A stretch of DNA of 16,901 nucleotides from Armatimonadota bacterium (lineage in GTDB: Bacteria; Sysuimicrobiota; Sysuimicrobiia; Sysuimicrobiales; JACQTN01). Shown piece after piece: positions 7,941 through 14,587 of this stretch. The notes beneath the pieces are model-generated. The model saw nothing but the letters and a program-made list of their open reading frames with translations. It was not told the origin of the DNA and ran no database searches. Position 1 is the first letter of the stretch. Each line of letters starts with the position of its first letter. The stretch covers positions 1 through 16,901 of the forward strand of contig JACQTN010000556.1 of assembly GCA_016210785.1 (NCBI GenBank), read 5' to 3'. A program made the translations under genes and the position numbers.

Positions 7941-7995
7941 ACTGGTAATCTGTATAGTCGTCACATTTGGAACAGAAAGGTAGGCGTCTTCGACT

Positions 7996-8277
7996 GTGGA
8001 GCACTCCGTTTCTGTTCAGGAAGCCCGCCAGAACTTCTCCACGCTGATCCACGCCGCGTCCGAGCGGGGAGAGCGAACCGTTATCGCCCGTCACGGCCGG
8101 CCAATGGCCGTGCTGATTCCCATCGCCGAATTTGAGCAATGGAAGAAGTGCCGCGACCAGGCCTTCGACGCCTTCGACCAGATCCGTGAGGCTAATGTCG
8201 CCGTGTTTGCGGAGCAGGCAGACCGGGATGTCGCGACGGCCGTCGCCGAGGTCTGCCGGCGGCGGGAAGGCGAGTAG
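7996..8277 (+). CDS. Phd/YefM-family antitoxin
   Basis: The 93-residue protein has the N-terminal Phd/YefM fold signature: VSVQEARQNFSTLIHAA (5-21), then ERTVIARHGRPMAVLIP (26-42), then EFEQW. In this family the N-terminal part dimerises and binds the operator, and the C-terminal part, here helical and acidic (about 50-93), wraps the toxin. The start is GTG at 7996; no ATG is available before the conserved block, and AAAGGTAGG about 11 bases upstream is a loosely spaced ribosome site. The stop TAG is five bases before the PIN-domain gene, the standard antitoxin-first order. Phd-type antitoxins pair with Doc, RelE/YoeB or PIN (VapC-like) toxins; the neighbour points to the last. Expression is probably controlled by the promoter and palindrome at 7899-7940, with the antitoxin itself as likely repressor. 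That is inference from family behaviour. Confidence 0.88.
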   Translation: MEHSVSVQEARQNFSTLIHAASERGERTVIARHGRPMAVLIPIAEFEQWKKCRDQAFDAFDQIREANVAVFAEQADRDVATAVAEVCRRREGE

Positions 8278-8282
8278 TAATC

Positions 8283-8771
8283 ATGCTCCGCGCCGTCCTC
8301 GACGTCGGAACGCTCGCGGCCGGGACCATTTGCCAGGCCGGACCTGCCGGGGCTCTTCTCGGCCGCTGGCGGGCCGGTGAGTTCACCCTCGTCACGTGCG
8401 AGCCGCTGGTCGCGGCGTATCGAGAGGTGCTGTCCCGCCCCCGCATCCTGAACTGGTATTGCGGGCTCTCGAACCAGAGGATCGCTGCCTGCGCCAGCAC
8501 GCTCCGTGGCTTCTCCCAGGTGGTGTCGCTTCCAGCGTCGGCAGCACAGGCGGGAGATGAGGACTGGCTTGGCGGCATCCTGGTCCGGTGCGCCGTTGAG
8601 GGCGCAGCCGATTACATCGTGTGCGGCGAGCGGGAACCGCTGCTGCGGGCGAAAGAGTGTGGGGGTATCCCCATCGTCTCGCCGACGGCTTTCATGGAGA
8701 TTCTGGAAAGCGATCGAGTCAGGCGGGTCCCGCGGGCACAGGCATTGACAGAGGGAGCGGCATCGGAGTGA
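8283..8771 (+). CDS. PIN-domain toxin-like protein
   Basis: The 162-residue protein fits the PIN-domain toxin family often annotated as 'putative toxin-antitoxin system toxin component, PIN family'. It starts with RAVLDVGTLAAG, has FTLVTCEPLVAAYREVLSRP (34-53), the GDEDWLGGIL helix (91-100), and ADYIVCGEREPLL followed by GIPIVSPTAFMEIL (109-141). PIN domains are metal-dependent ribonucleases with four acidic residues; candidates are D7, E48, D92 or D94, and D110/E116. The active site is divergent: the usual D-T-N near the start reads D-V-G, and the usual G-D-x-D reads G-E-R-E. The toxin may be weakened, altered in specificity or inactive. The ATG at 8283 follows the antitoxin closely with GGAAGG about a dozen bases before it. 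The stop overlaps the next start (GTGA). Confidence 0.82.
   Translation: MLRAVLDVGTLAAGTICQAGPAGALLGRWRAGEFTLVTCEPLVAAYREVLSRPRILNWYCGLSNQRIAACASTLRGFSQVVSLPASAAQAGDEDWLGGILVRCAVEGAADYIVCGEREPLLRAKECGGIPIVSPTAFMEILESDRVRRVPRAQALTEGAASE
8751..8757 (+). promoter_or_regulatory. Ribosome site setting the methyltransferase start
   Basis: GAGGGAG lies ten bases before the GTG at 8768. The reading frame is open upstream to 8621 within the PIN gene, but the family N-terminus begins just after this GTG, so this site together with the GTGA overlap decides the start. Confidence 0.5.
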
Positions 8772-9382
8772 TCGGAGAGGTCGACCGCCAGGAGTTCTGG
8801 GAGGCTCTGTACCGGAGCGCTACGGACCGGTGGGACCTGGGTGGACCCACCCCGCAGTTCTCCGTTCTGTTTGGGTCGCCCGGCGCGCCGGCCCCCGGCC
8901 ACCTCATCGTGCCCGGGTGCGGCCGGGGTCACGATGCCATTCTCTTCGCCCGTCACGGCTTCGATGTGGTGGGCGTGGACTTCGCCGCCGCGCCGCTGGA
9001 GGCCGCTCGCCGTGAGGCCGCGCACGCGGGCGTGCGCTGCAGCTTTGTTCAGTGCGACCTGTTTGCGCTGCCCCCGCACTACGCCGGCGCCTTCGACTAC
9101 CTGCTGGAGTACACGTGTTACTGCGCCATCGACCCGGCGCGGCGGCCCGAGTACGTCGAGGTGGCCGCCCGCCTGCTCCGGCCCGGGGGCGAGCTCATCG
9201 GTCTGTTCTTCCCCATGGCCGCCTCTGGGCAGCCGACGGACGGGCCACCCTTTCCGATCTTCGAAGAAGAGATCAGGGCGTTGTTCGCGCCGCGATTCGC
9301 GCTGGAGGTCCTGGAGCCTGCCGCCCACTCCATCCAGCCGCGCAGCGGCCGAGAGATGTTCGCCAGGTTCCGGCGCCTGTAG
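8768..9382 (+). CDS. TPMT-like SAM-dependent methyltransferase
   Basis: A class I S-adenosylmethionine methyltransferase of 204 residues. The SAM-binding motif I is LIVPGCGRGHDAILFA (46-61), with D71 after strand beta-2 as the ribose-binding acid (VVGVDFA), then CDLF (96-99) and LLRPGGELIGLFF (136-148). The N-terminal FWEALYRSATDRWDLGGPTP (10-29) and the central YTCYCAIDPARRPEY (115-129) are typical of the thiopurine/thiol/halide methyltransferase family, whose members methylate sulfur, selenium, tellurium or halide ions. The substrate here is unknown. The start GTG 8768 overlaps the PIN stop by four bases, so translation is likely coupled, and it sits in the toxin-antitoxin transcript. The length is close to bacterial TPMT proteins. 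Downstream, 9383-9483 holds only short weak hairpins before the convergent aminotransferase gene. Confidence 0.88.
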   Translation: MIGEVDRQEFWEALYRSATDRWDLGGPTPQFSVLFGSPGAPAPGHLIVPGCGRGHDAILFARHGFDVVGVDFAAAPLEAARREAAHAGVRCSFVQCDLFALPPHYAGAFDYLLEYTCYCAIDPARRPEYVEVAARLLRPGGELIGLFFPMAASGQPTDGPPFPIFEEEIRALFAPRFALEVLEPAAHSIQPRSGREMFARFRRL

Positions 9383-9483
9383 GGCTCTGGGGGCTGCGCA
9401 GGCAGGCCTGCACCAGCCGCCACGAGTTCCAGATATGTTGACGGCCGTCTGCACGCAAACGGCCATCGAGCGGTGAACACGGT

Positions 9484-10767
9484 CTAGCCCGACGTCCTGC
9501 CACCTACTGTCAATCTCCTCACCGCCGCTTCCAGCCGGTCCAGCCCCTCCGCCAGCTGCGCCTGCGGCACGCAGAAACTCACCCGCAAATGTCCCTCGCC
9601 CGTCGGCCCAAACATGTGCCCCGGCAGCGTGGAGACCTTCCCTTCCGTGATGAGGTACTCGGCCAGCGCCTGCGAGGACATCCCCAGGTCGAAGTGCGGG
9701 AACAGGAAGTAACACCCGCTGGGGGAGGCGCAGGTCACGCCGGGCAGGCCGCGCAGGCGGCCCAGCCCATAGTCGCGCTTGCTCTCCAGCTCGCGCAGCG
9801 AGCCGGCCAGCCAGGCGGAGACGTCGCTGTCCAGCACCGCCATGGCCGCCCGCTGGCTGAGCGATGGGGCGGCCTGCACCGCGAAGCGCACGATCTGCGC
9901 CATGTGGTCCACGATGGCCGCCGGCGCCACCATGAACCCGATCCGGAAACCTGTCATCACGTAGGCCTTGGAGAAGGACATGGCCGTGATGGTCCGCTCC
10001 ATCATCCCCGTGAGCGCCGCCATGCTGGTGTGGGTCTGGCCGTCGAAGACCAGGCGCTCGTACTCTTCGTCGGACAGGATGAAGAAATCGTGCCGGCGCG
10101 CCAGGTCCCCGATGGCCGCCAGTTGCTCGCGGGTGTAGAGGAGGCCAGCGGGGTTGTTGCCGTTGCTCATGATGAACAGCTTTGTCCGCGGGGTGACGCG
10201 CCGCCCCACCTCATCCGGGTCGAAGGACCAGGCCTGTGCCTTCCGGTCGTAGCGCAGCGGGACGCGGATGACCCGGCCCCCGGCCATCGCCACCAGCGGT
10301 TCAATGGACGCGTACTCCGGGTCGATGAGCAGCACGTCGTCACCCTTGTCCACCAGGATGCGGATGGTCCCGTCCAGCACCGCCTGCGCTCCCACGGTGG
10401 GGATGATCTCGCTGTCGGGGCCGGCGGCGATGCCGTTCTCGCGTCTGAGCTTGCGGGCGATGGCCTGCCGGAACTCCCGGTACCCCAGCGACGACGGGAA
10501 CCCCACGTACCCCGCCTCCAGGGCGTCGTGGGTGGCCCGCACCGCCACCTCCGGCGGCATCCGCCCGATCTGGCTCCCCGCGCTGAGCGACACCACGCCG
10601 CCGGCGCGGTCGGCCAGATGGTGCAGTTTGTGCGACGCGATCACCGGGCTCATCAGCCCGCGGTCCTCGTAGTCCAGGAGCAGCGATCCCTTCATCCCCT
10701 CCGTCAGCCAGGACGAGCTGGCGCTCTCCCGGATCCGCCGCTCAATCGACTCCCAGTCGTGGCTCAT
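9484..10767 (-). CDS. Class I/II PLP-dependent aminotransferase
   Basis: A fold-type I aminotransferase of 427 residues, cytosolic, transferring an amino group between an amino acid and a 2-oxoacid. Visible landmarks: SLSAGSQIGRMPP (60-72) for the N-terminal substrate loop; PSSLGYREFRQAIA (91-104); TVGAQAVLDG (124-133), where the cofactor phosphate binds; SNGNNPAGLLY (201-211) with N205; LSDEEYERL with D233 and Y236; the Schiff-base lysine K267 in SFSKAYVMTGFRIG (264-277); and R395 in HLRVSF, which should bind the substrate carboxylate. About 40 extra N-terminal residues precede the usual start of homology. The ATG at 10767 has GGGAG seven bases upstream. It lies 148 bases downstream of the SDR pair on the same strand, with a REP-like palindrome between, so it may have its own transcript. 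The exact substrate (aspartate, aromatic, alanine or other) cannot be told. Confidence 0.93.
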   Translation of the reverse strand: MSHDWESIERRIRESASSSWLTEGMKGSLLLDYEDRGLMSPVIASHKLHHLADRAGGVVSLSAGSQIGRMPPEVAVRATHDALEAGYVGFPSSLGYREFRQAIARKLRRENGIAAGPDSEIIPTVGAQAVLDGTIRILVDKGDDVLLIDPEYASIEPLVAMAGGRVIRVPLRYDRKAQAWSFDPDEVGRRVTPRTKLFIMSNGNNPAGLLYTREQLAAIGDLARRHDFFILSDEEYERLVFDGQTHTSMAALTGMMERTITAMSFSKAYVMTGFRIGFMVAPAAIVDHMAQIVRFAVQAAPSLSQRAAMAVLDSDVSAWLAGSLRELESKRDYGLGRLRGLPGVTCASPSGCYFLFPHFDLGMSSQALAEYLITEGKVSTLPGHMFGPTGEGHLRVSFCVPQAQLAEGLDRLEAAVRRLTVGGRTSG

Positions 10768-10793
10768 GGACGCTCTCCCGTGTGTCAGGATGT

Positions 10794-10900
10794 ATCGGTC
10801 TGTGTGTCAAGGCGCTCGGTCCGTTTGTGCCGAGCGCGTCGAAGCACGCAGACCGATGGGGACAGCGGGGCGCGTTCTTCGACAGGCTCAGAGCGAGCGG
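10794..10900. repeat. REP-like compound palindromic element
   Basis: Three nested or adjacent dyads fill this gap. First, ATCGGTCTG (10794-10802) pairs with CAGACCGAT (10849-10857), extending to about 14 positions with two mismatches. Second, inside it, GCGCTCGG (10812-10819) pairs perfectly with CCGAGCGC (10830-10837) over a 10-base loop. Third, a 30-base arm 10821-10850 is an imperfect inverted copy of 10871-10900 (21 of 30 positions by my count) with GTCGAAG/CTTCGAC as conserved core. Paired arms with this core resemble the REP/BIME-type intergenic palindromes I recall from many environmental GC-rich genomes. No transposase is present. It lies between the SDR pair and the aminotransferase, both on the minus strand, where it could end or stabilise transcripts. 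Confidence 0.6.
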
Positions 10901-10915
10901 GTGCCCCCGCAGGCA

Positions 10916-11896
10916 TCACAGCATCGTCCGCAGCTCCTCCATGCAGTCGGCGATGCCGCGGGTCAGGTCGAACTCCGGCGCGTACCCGATCTCCCGCCGC
11001 GCGCGGGAGATGTCCAGGATGATGTAGTGGCCGCCGAACCCCGGATTGAACTCCAGCCCGGGTCCCACCTCGATCTGCGCGCCGGGCACCAGCCGGCGGA
11101 CGGCTTGCGCGGCATCGCGCAGCGTCACGGCCGCACCCGAGCCGATGTTGTAGATGCGCGACGGCACCGACGGCGCCAGGCATGCCGCCACCGCGCCCTG
11201 CGCGCAGTCCTTCACGTAGACCGCATCGAATCCCTGGTCGCCGCCCTGCGGCACCACCGTCGGCTGGCCCTCCAGCGCGTTCAGGATCATCCGGTTCAGC
11301 ACGTCCGCGGCGCGGGTGCCTCTGCGGATGGCGCGCTCGGGGCCGTAGTAGGTGCTGAAGCGCACCATGGCCACCTCCAGGTCGAACCGGCGGGCGTAGG
11401 TCAGCGCCACCTGCTCCATCGCCCACTTGAAGATGGCGTATGGGCGGCCCGGCGCGGGGGGATGCTCCTCCGCCACTGGCGCATACGTGGGGTGCCCGTG
11501 GGGCGGCTCGGTAGCGCGCGGGTAGATGTTGTAACTGCTGGCCAGGGCGGCGCGCGCGACGCCGGCCAGGCGCGCCGCCTCCAGCACGTTGACGCTCCCG
11601 CCGAAGTCCACCTGGTAGAGGCTGCCCGGATGCTCGTCGTTGAGCGGGCTGGCCACGCGGGCGAGGTGAATGATGCGGGTAACGCGGTGCGCACGGACCG
11701 CGTCCAGGATGCTCCCCAGATCATCCACGTGGCCGATCACCAGCGGCACGCGCCCATCCAGCGACGCGATGGCGCGGGAGGGCCCGATCTGGTCGAACGC
11801 CACGACCCGGTGCCCGAGTCGGTCCAGCCGCCGCACCACGTGGCCGCCGATGGCGCCGCAGGCGCCGGTCACCATGATGACGTCGCCGCCGGCCAT
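10916..11896 (-). CDS. NAD-dependent epimerase/dehydratase (extended SDR), downstream copy
   Basis: A 326-residue extended short-chain dehydrogenase/reductase of the GalE/RmlB-like group, acting on a nucleotide sugar or related substrate with NAD(P). It has the Rossmann glycine motif GACGAIG (11-17), acidic D35 after beta-2 suggesting NAD(H), HLARVAS (77-83), NVLEAARLAGV (103-113), the catalytic S121 in ASSYNIYP, and the YxxxK pair Y153/K157 in RPYAIFKW. The C-terminal substrate domain includes YNIGSG (249-254). It is a paralogue of the gene just upstream. The start is set by a strong AGGAGGT eight bases before the ATG at 11896. The upstream TGA and this ATG share one base (TGATG), so translation is coupled. 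The same frame is open far upstream, but that stretch is only a shadow of the preceding gene. The substrate is unknown. Confidence 0.9.
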   Translation of the reverse strand: MAGGDVIMVTGACGAIGGHVVRRLDRLGHRVVAFDQIGPSRAIASLDGRVPLVIGHVDDLGSILDAVRAHRVTRIIHLARVASPLNDEHPGSLYQVDFGGSVNVLEAARLAGVARAALASSYNIYPRATEPPHGHPTYAPVAEEHPPAPGRPYAIFKWAMEQVALTYARRFDLEVAMVRFSTYYGPERAIRRGTRAADVLNRMILNALEGQPTVVPQGGDQGFDAVYVKDCAQGAVAACLAPSVPSRIYNIGSGAAVTLRDAAQAVRRLVPGAQIEVGPGLEFNPGFGGHYIILDISRARREIGYAPEFDLTRGIADCMEELRTML

Positions 11897-12870
11897 CAGC
11901 GGAGACCTCCTACCCCCAGTGCCTTCATGCGCTCTGCGCAGTCCCGGATGCCGGCCGCCAGGTCGTGGGCGGGTTCGTAGCGGATCTCCTTCCGCGCGCG
12001 GCCGATGTCCAGGATGCAGTAGTGACCCGGCGGCAGTTCCATGCCGCCGCCCACCTCCAGCACCGCGTCCGGGAAGACCTGGCGCAGGGCCGTGGCCATG
12101 TCGTCGAAGGTCCACGCCCGCCCACCGCCGATGTTGTAGGCCAGCGATGGCACCGACGGCGCGGTCGCCGCCAGCACCGCCGCGCGGGCCAGGTCGCGGG
12201 CGTGCACCAGGTCGAACCGCAGCGCCCGGCCGCTCTCCAGGCGCGTCGGCTCGCCGCGCGCCGCGTTGCCGATGATGGCATTGAACATGGCCATCCCGCG
12301 CGTGCCGGGCCGCAGCGACCGCTCGGCGCAGTAGTACATGGCAAAGCGCAGGGCCGCGAACTCCACGCCGTAGGTGTCCCGGTAGAAGCGGCCCATCTTC
12401 TCTCCGTAGAGTTTCATGACCTCGTAGGGCCGGGTCGGATCGGGTACCACGTCTTCGGTGACCGGTTTGTAGGTGGGGTGGCCGTGCTCGGTGCCCTTGA
12501 AGTCGGGGTACACCGTGCGCGTGCTGGCGAAGACCATGCGCCGCACGCCGTTCAGGCGCGCCGCCTCCAGCACGTTGGTGGCGCCCACCACGTTCACCCG
12601 CATGCCTGCCACCGGCCTGTGCTGCACCACATCGCCCAGCAGCGCCGCAAAGTGGATGATGGTGTCGATCCTGTGCTGGGTGACCACGTGCAGCAGCATG
12701 GCCTGGTCCTGGATGTCGCCGGGGACGTGCACGAACTCCTTGGCCCGCGGCCGCAGCGGCGGCGGCACCGACGCCACATCCACCACCACGGGCCGGAGGC
12801 CCCGCGCCAGTGCCTCCTCGACGACGTAGGACCCCACGATACCGCAGCCGCCGGTGATGAGCAGGTTCAC
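11896..12870 (-). CDS. NAD-dependent epimerase/dehydratase (extended SDR), upstream copy
   Basis: A 324-residue extended SDR protein. The glycine motif GGCGIVG (7-13) is followed by D31 in VVVDV, suggesting NAD(H). Next come HFAALLG (73-79), NVLEAARLNGVRRMVFAS (99-116), the catalytic T117 in FASTRTVYP, and Y149/K153 in RPYEVMK. YNIGGGRAWTFDDM marks the C-terminal part. It resembles the next gene along its whole length (shared blocks NVLEAARL, GHPTY.PV, APSVPS..YNIG), so the two arose by tandem duplication and have since diverged strongly. The start is GTG at 12870 with GAGG seven bases upstream. The gap to the binding-protein stop is 119 bases and holds no clear promoter or terminator, so it may belong to the same long transcript or to a separate one. 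Possible activities include sugar-nucleotide epimerase, dehydratase or reductase. Confidence 0.9.
   Translation of the reverse strand: MNLLITGGCGIVGSYVVEEALARGLRPVVVDVASVPPPLRPRAKEFVHVPGDIQDQAMLLHVVTQHRIDTIIHFAALLGDVVQHRPVAGMRVNVVGATNVLEAARLNGVRRMVFASTRTVYPDFKGTEHGHPTYKPVTEDVVPDPTRPYEVMKLYGEKMGRFYRDTYGVEFAALRFAMYYCAERSLRPGTRGMAMFNAIIGNAARGEPTRLESGRALRFDLVHARDLARAAVLAATAPSVPSLAYNIGGGRAWTFDDMATALRQVFPDAVLEVGGGMELPPGHYCILDIGRARKEIRYEPAHDLAAGIRDCAERMKALGVGGLR
11905..11911 (-). promoter_or_regulatory. Strong ribosome site for the second SDR gene
   Basis: On the minus strand this reads AGGAGGT, eight bases before the ATG at 11896. It lies inside the 3' end of the upstream SDR gene and fixes the start of the downstream one in a frame that is otherwise open for almost another kilobase. 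Confidence 0.75.
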
Positions 12871-12989
12871 GACGCCACCTCGCGGTCATGATGTTGCGCG
12901 CTGCCGTTCATCCCAAAGTCCTCCCATCCCGCCAGGCCCCGCCACTTTGCACAAGGAGCTTCCTGGTTTGGCATTTCCCAGACAGCTTC

Positions 12990-14543
12990 TTAGCGGGCAA
13001 AGTGCATGAACTCGAACCGGGTCATCCAGTGGGAGATGTTGGCCACCTGGCCCCGGACGTACCGCTGGTAGGCGACCACATTGAAATCGTTCCACAGCAC
13101 GATGGCGGGAACATCCTGTGCGATCTTCCGTTGCGCCTCGACGATCAACTGCCTGCGCCGCTCCGGGGTGACCTCCACCCGCTGGGCATCGATCAGGCTG
13201 TCCGCGCCCCCGTAGAATGCCTCGTTGTTGCCGGGCGGGATGTTGGCCGAGTGGAAGATCTCGGTCAGGAACTGGTCCGGCTCGGCCCGGCTGATGTTGT
13301 TGATCAGCATGTCGTAATTCCCCGTGTTGCGCCGGGCGAAGTAGGCACCCGACTCCAGCAGCTCCAGCTTCAGGGTGATGCCGATCTCCGCCAGCATGGC
13401 CTGCATGGCCGTGGCGACGTCCGGGCTCGCGCCCTCCTGCCGGAAGATCAGCGTGGCGGTCAGACCCCTTCCGTATCCCGCCTCCTGCAGCAGGCGCCGC
13501 GCCCGCTCCACGCTGTGCTCGTACCTGGGGATGTCCCCCGTGTGGCCGAAGACCCCGGGGGGGATCACGGAGCCCGTGCCGACGGTCGCCATGCCCTGGG
13601 CGACCGAGAAGGCCAGCTGATCCTTGTTGATGGCGTGGGCGACGGCGCGCCGCACGCGCACGTCGTCGAACGGCTTGCGGCGGGTGTTAATGAAGATCGT
13701 TTCCCACCCGGCTGACGGGGTCGCGGTCATGCGCACGGACGGGACGCCCTTCAGCAACCGGTAGACCTCCGGCTTGCGGACGATCATGTAGTTGATCTCG
13801 TCGCGCTGCAGGGCAAGCGCCGTGGCCATTTCGTCAGGGATGATCCGCCACCGCACGCGCTTGATCTGAGGGGCGCCGAAATAGTAGCGTTCGTTGGCCA
13901 CCCAGATCATCTCCTGGCGCGGGCGATAGCTCACGAACTGGAACGGGCCGGTCCCGGTGGGGTTGAGCGGGAAGTCCTTGCCGAGTTTTTCAACGGCCTC
14001 CTTCTTCACGATGAACCCCGGGCGGAACGCCAGCACGGCGCCCAGCAGGGCGCTGTAGGGCTGCTTGAGCACCAGCCGCACCGTGTAGTCATTGACCACA
14101 TCGATGCGGTCGAGAATCTCCAGCGGCCTGGCGTAGCGGGAGCGGGTGGCGGGGTCCTTGATCCGCTCCAGGGTGTACTTGACGTCGTGGGCGGTGAAGC
14201 GACCGTAGCCGGCATGCCAGATGACGTTGCGGCGGAGGTAGAAGGTATACGTCTTGCCGTCGGCGCTGACGGTCCAGCGCTCCGCCAGGTCCGGTTCGAC
14301 CTCGGTGGAGTCCTTCTTGTACCGGACGAGGCCGCTGTAGATGTTCATGGCCGCCTGGTAGTCGGGGGAGCCCGGGATATGGGCCGGGTCCACGCTCTGG
14401 AAGTCGCGGGAGTAACCGGTCCGGATCTCGTCCTCCGGGGCGCCGGCGCCCCACGCGGATCCGGGCGGAGTTGCGGTCCAGGTTGCCAGGGCGGACAGGA
14501 CGGCGATCACGGTCAGGGCCAGCCCTCTCCATGCCGGGTGCAT
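12990..14543 (-). CDS. ABC transporter substrate-binding protein, family 5
   Basis: A 517-residue extracytoplasmic binding protein of the DppA/OppA/NikA type (SBP family 5), which delivers peptides, opines, nickel chelates or similar solutes to a DppBC-type permease. A Sec signal peptide covers about residues 1-33, with a hydrophobic core after MHPAWRG and an A-rich cleavage region; there is no lipobox cysteine, so it is probably free in a periplasm rather than a lipoprotein. Family landmarks are AAMNIYSGLVRY (64-75), PDLAERWTVSADGKTYTFYL (84-103), FTAHDVKYTLERIKDP (116-131), NPTGTGPF (194-201) and, later, RAVAHAINKD. AGGAGG six bases before the ATG at 14543 fixes the start. It follows the oxidoreductase by 44 bases; the permease fragment at the right edge is probably its partner. 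The C-terminus ends RFEFMHFAR. The ligand is unknown. Confidence 0.95.
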   Translation of the reverse strand: MHPAWRGLALTVIAVLSALATWTATPPGSAWGAGAPEDEIRTGYSRDFQSVDPAHIPGSPDYQAAMNIYSGLVRYKKDSTEVEPDLAERWTVSADGKTYTFYLRRNVIWHAGYGRFTAHDVKYTLERIKDPATRSRYARPLEILDRIDVVNDYTVRLVLKQPYSALLGAVLAFRPGFIVKKEAVEKLGKDFPLNPTGTGPFQFVSYRPRQEMIWVANERYYFGAPQIKRVRWRIIPDEMATALALQRDEINYMIVRKPEVYRLLKGVPSVRMTATPSAGWETIFINTRRKPFDDVRVRRAVAHAINKDQLAFSVAQGMATVGTGSVIPPGVFGHTGDIPRYEHSVERARRLLQEAGYGRGLTATLIFRQEGASPDVATAMQAMLAEIGITLKLELLESGAYFARRNTGNYDMLINNISRAEPDQFLTEIFHSANIPPGNNEAFYGGADSLIDAQRVEVTPERRRQLIVEAQRKIAQDVPAIVLWNDFNVVAYQRYVRGQVANISHWMTRFEFMHFAR

Positions 14544-14587
14544 GATCTCCCTCCTCTACGCGATTCTGCTCACCGCTGTACCGGATG

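Noticed and set aside
8621..8767. Upstream extension of the methyltransferase inside the PIN gene
   Set aside because: The extra 49 codons have no family resemblance, while GTG 8768 has a ribosome site and the family N-terminus starts directly after it.
9383..9483. Terminator between the convergent methyltransferase and aminotransferase genes
   Set aside because: Only short stems are visible (GCAGG/CCTGC with a 4-base loop, GGCCGT/ACGGCC with a 10-base loop) and neither has a T-run.
9589..11022. A 477-codon plus-strand frame opposite the aminotransferase
   Set aside because: It is antisense to a gene with all catalytic residues in place and shows only His/Arg/Gly-rich composition.
11897..12889. 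N-terminal extension of the downstream SDR gene to 657 residues
   Set aside because: The extra part is Arg/Ala/Gly-rich low-complexity and overlaps the upstream SDR gene in another frame; the strong ribosome site and ATG at 11896 give the normal SDR N-terminus.
12943..13004. CACTTTGC/GCAAAGTG inverted repeat around the end of the binding-protein gene
   Set aside because: Eight base pairs with 46 bases between and no T-run; half lies in coding sequence. Not convincing as a terminator.
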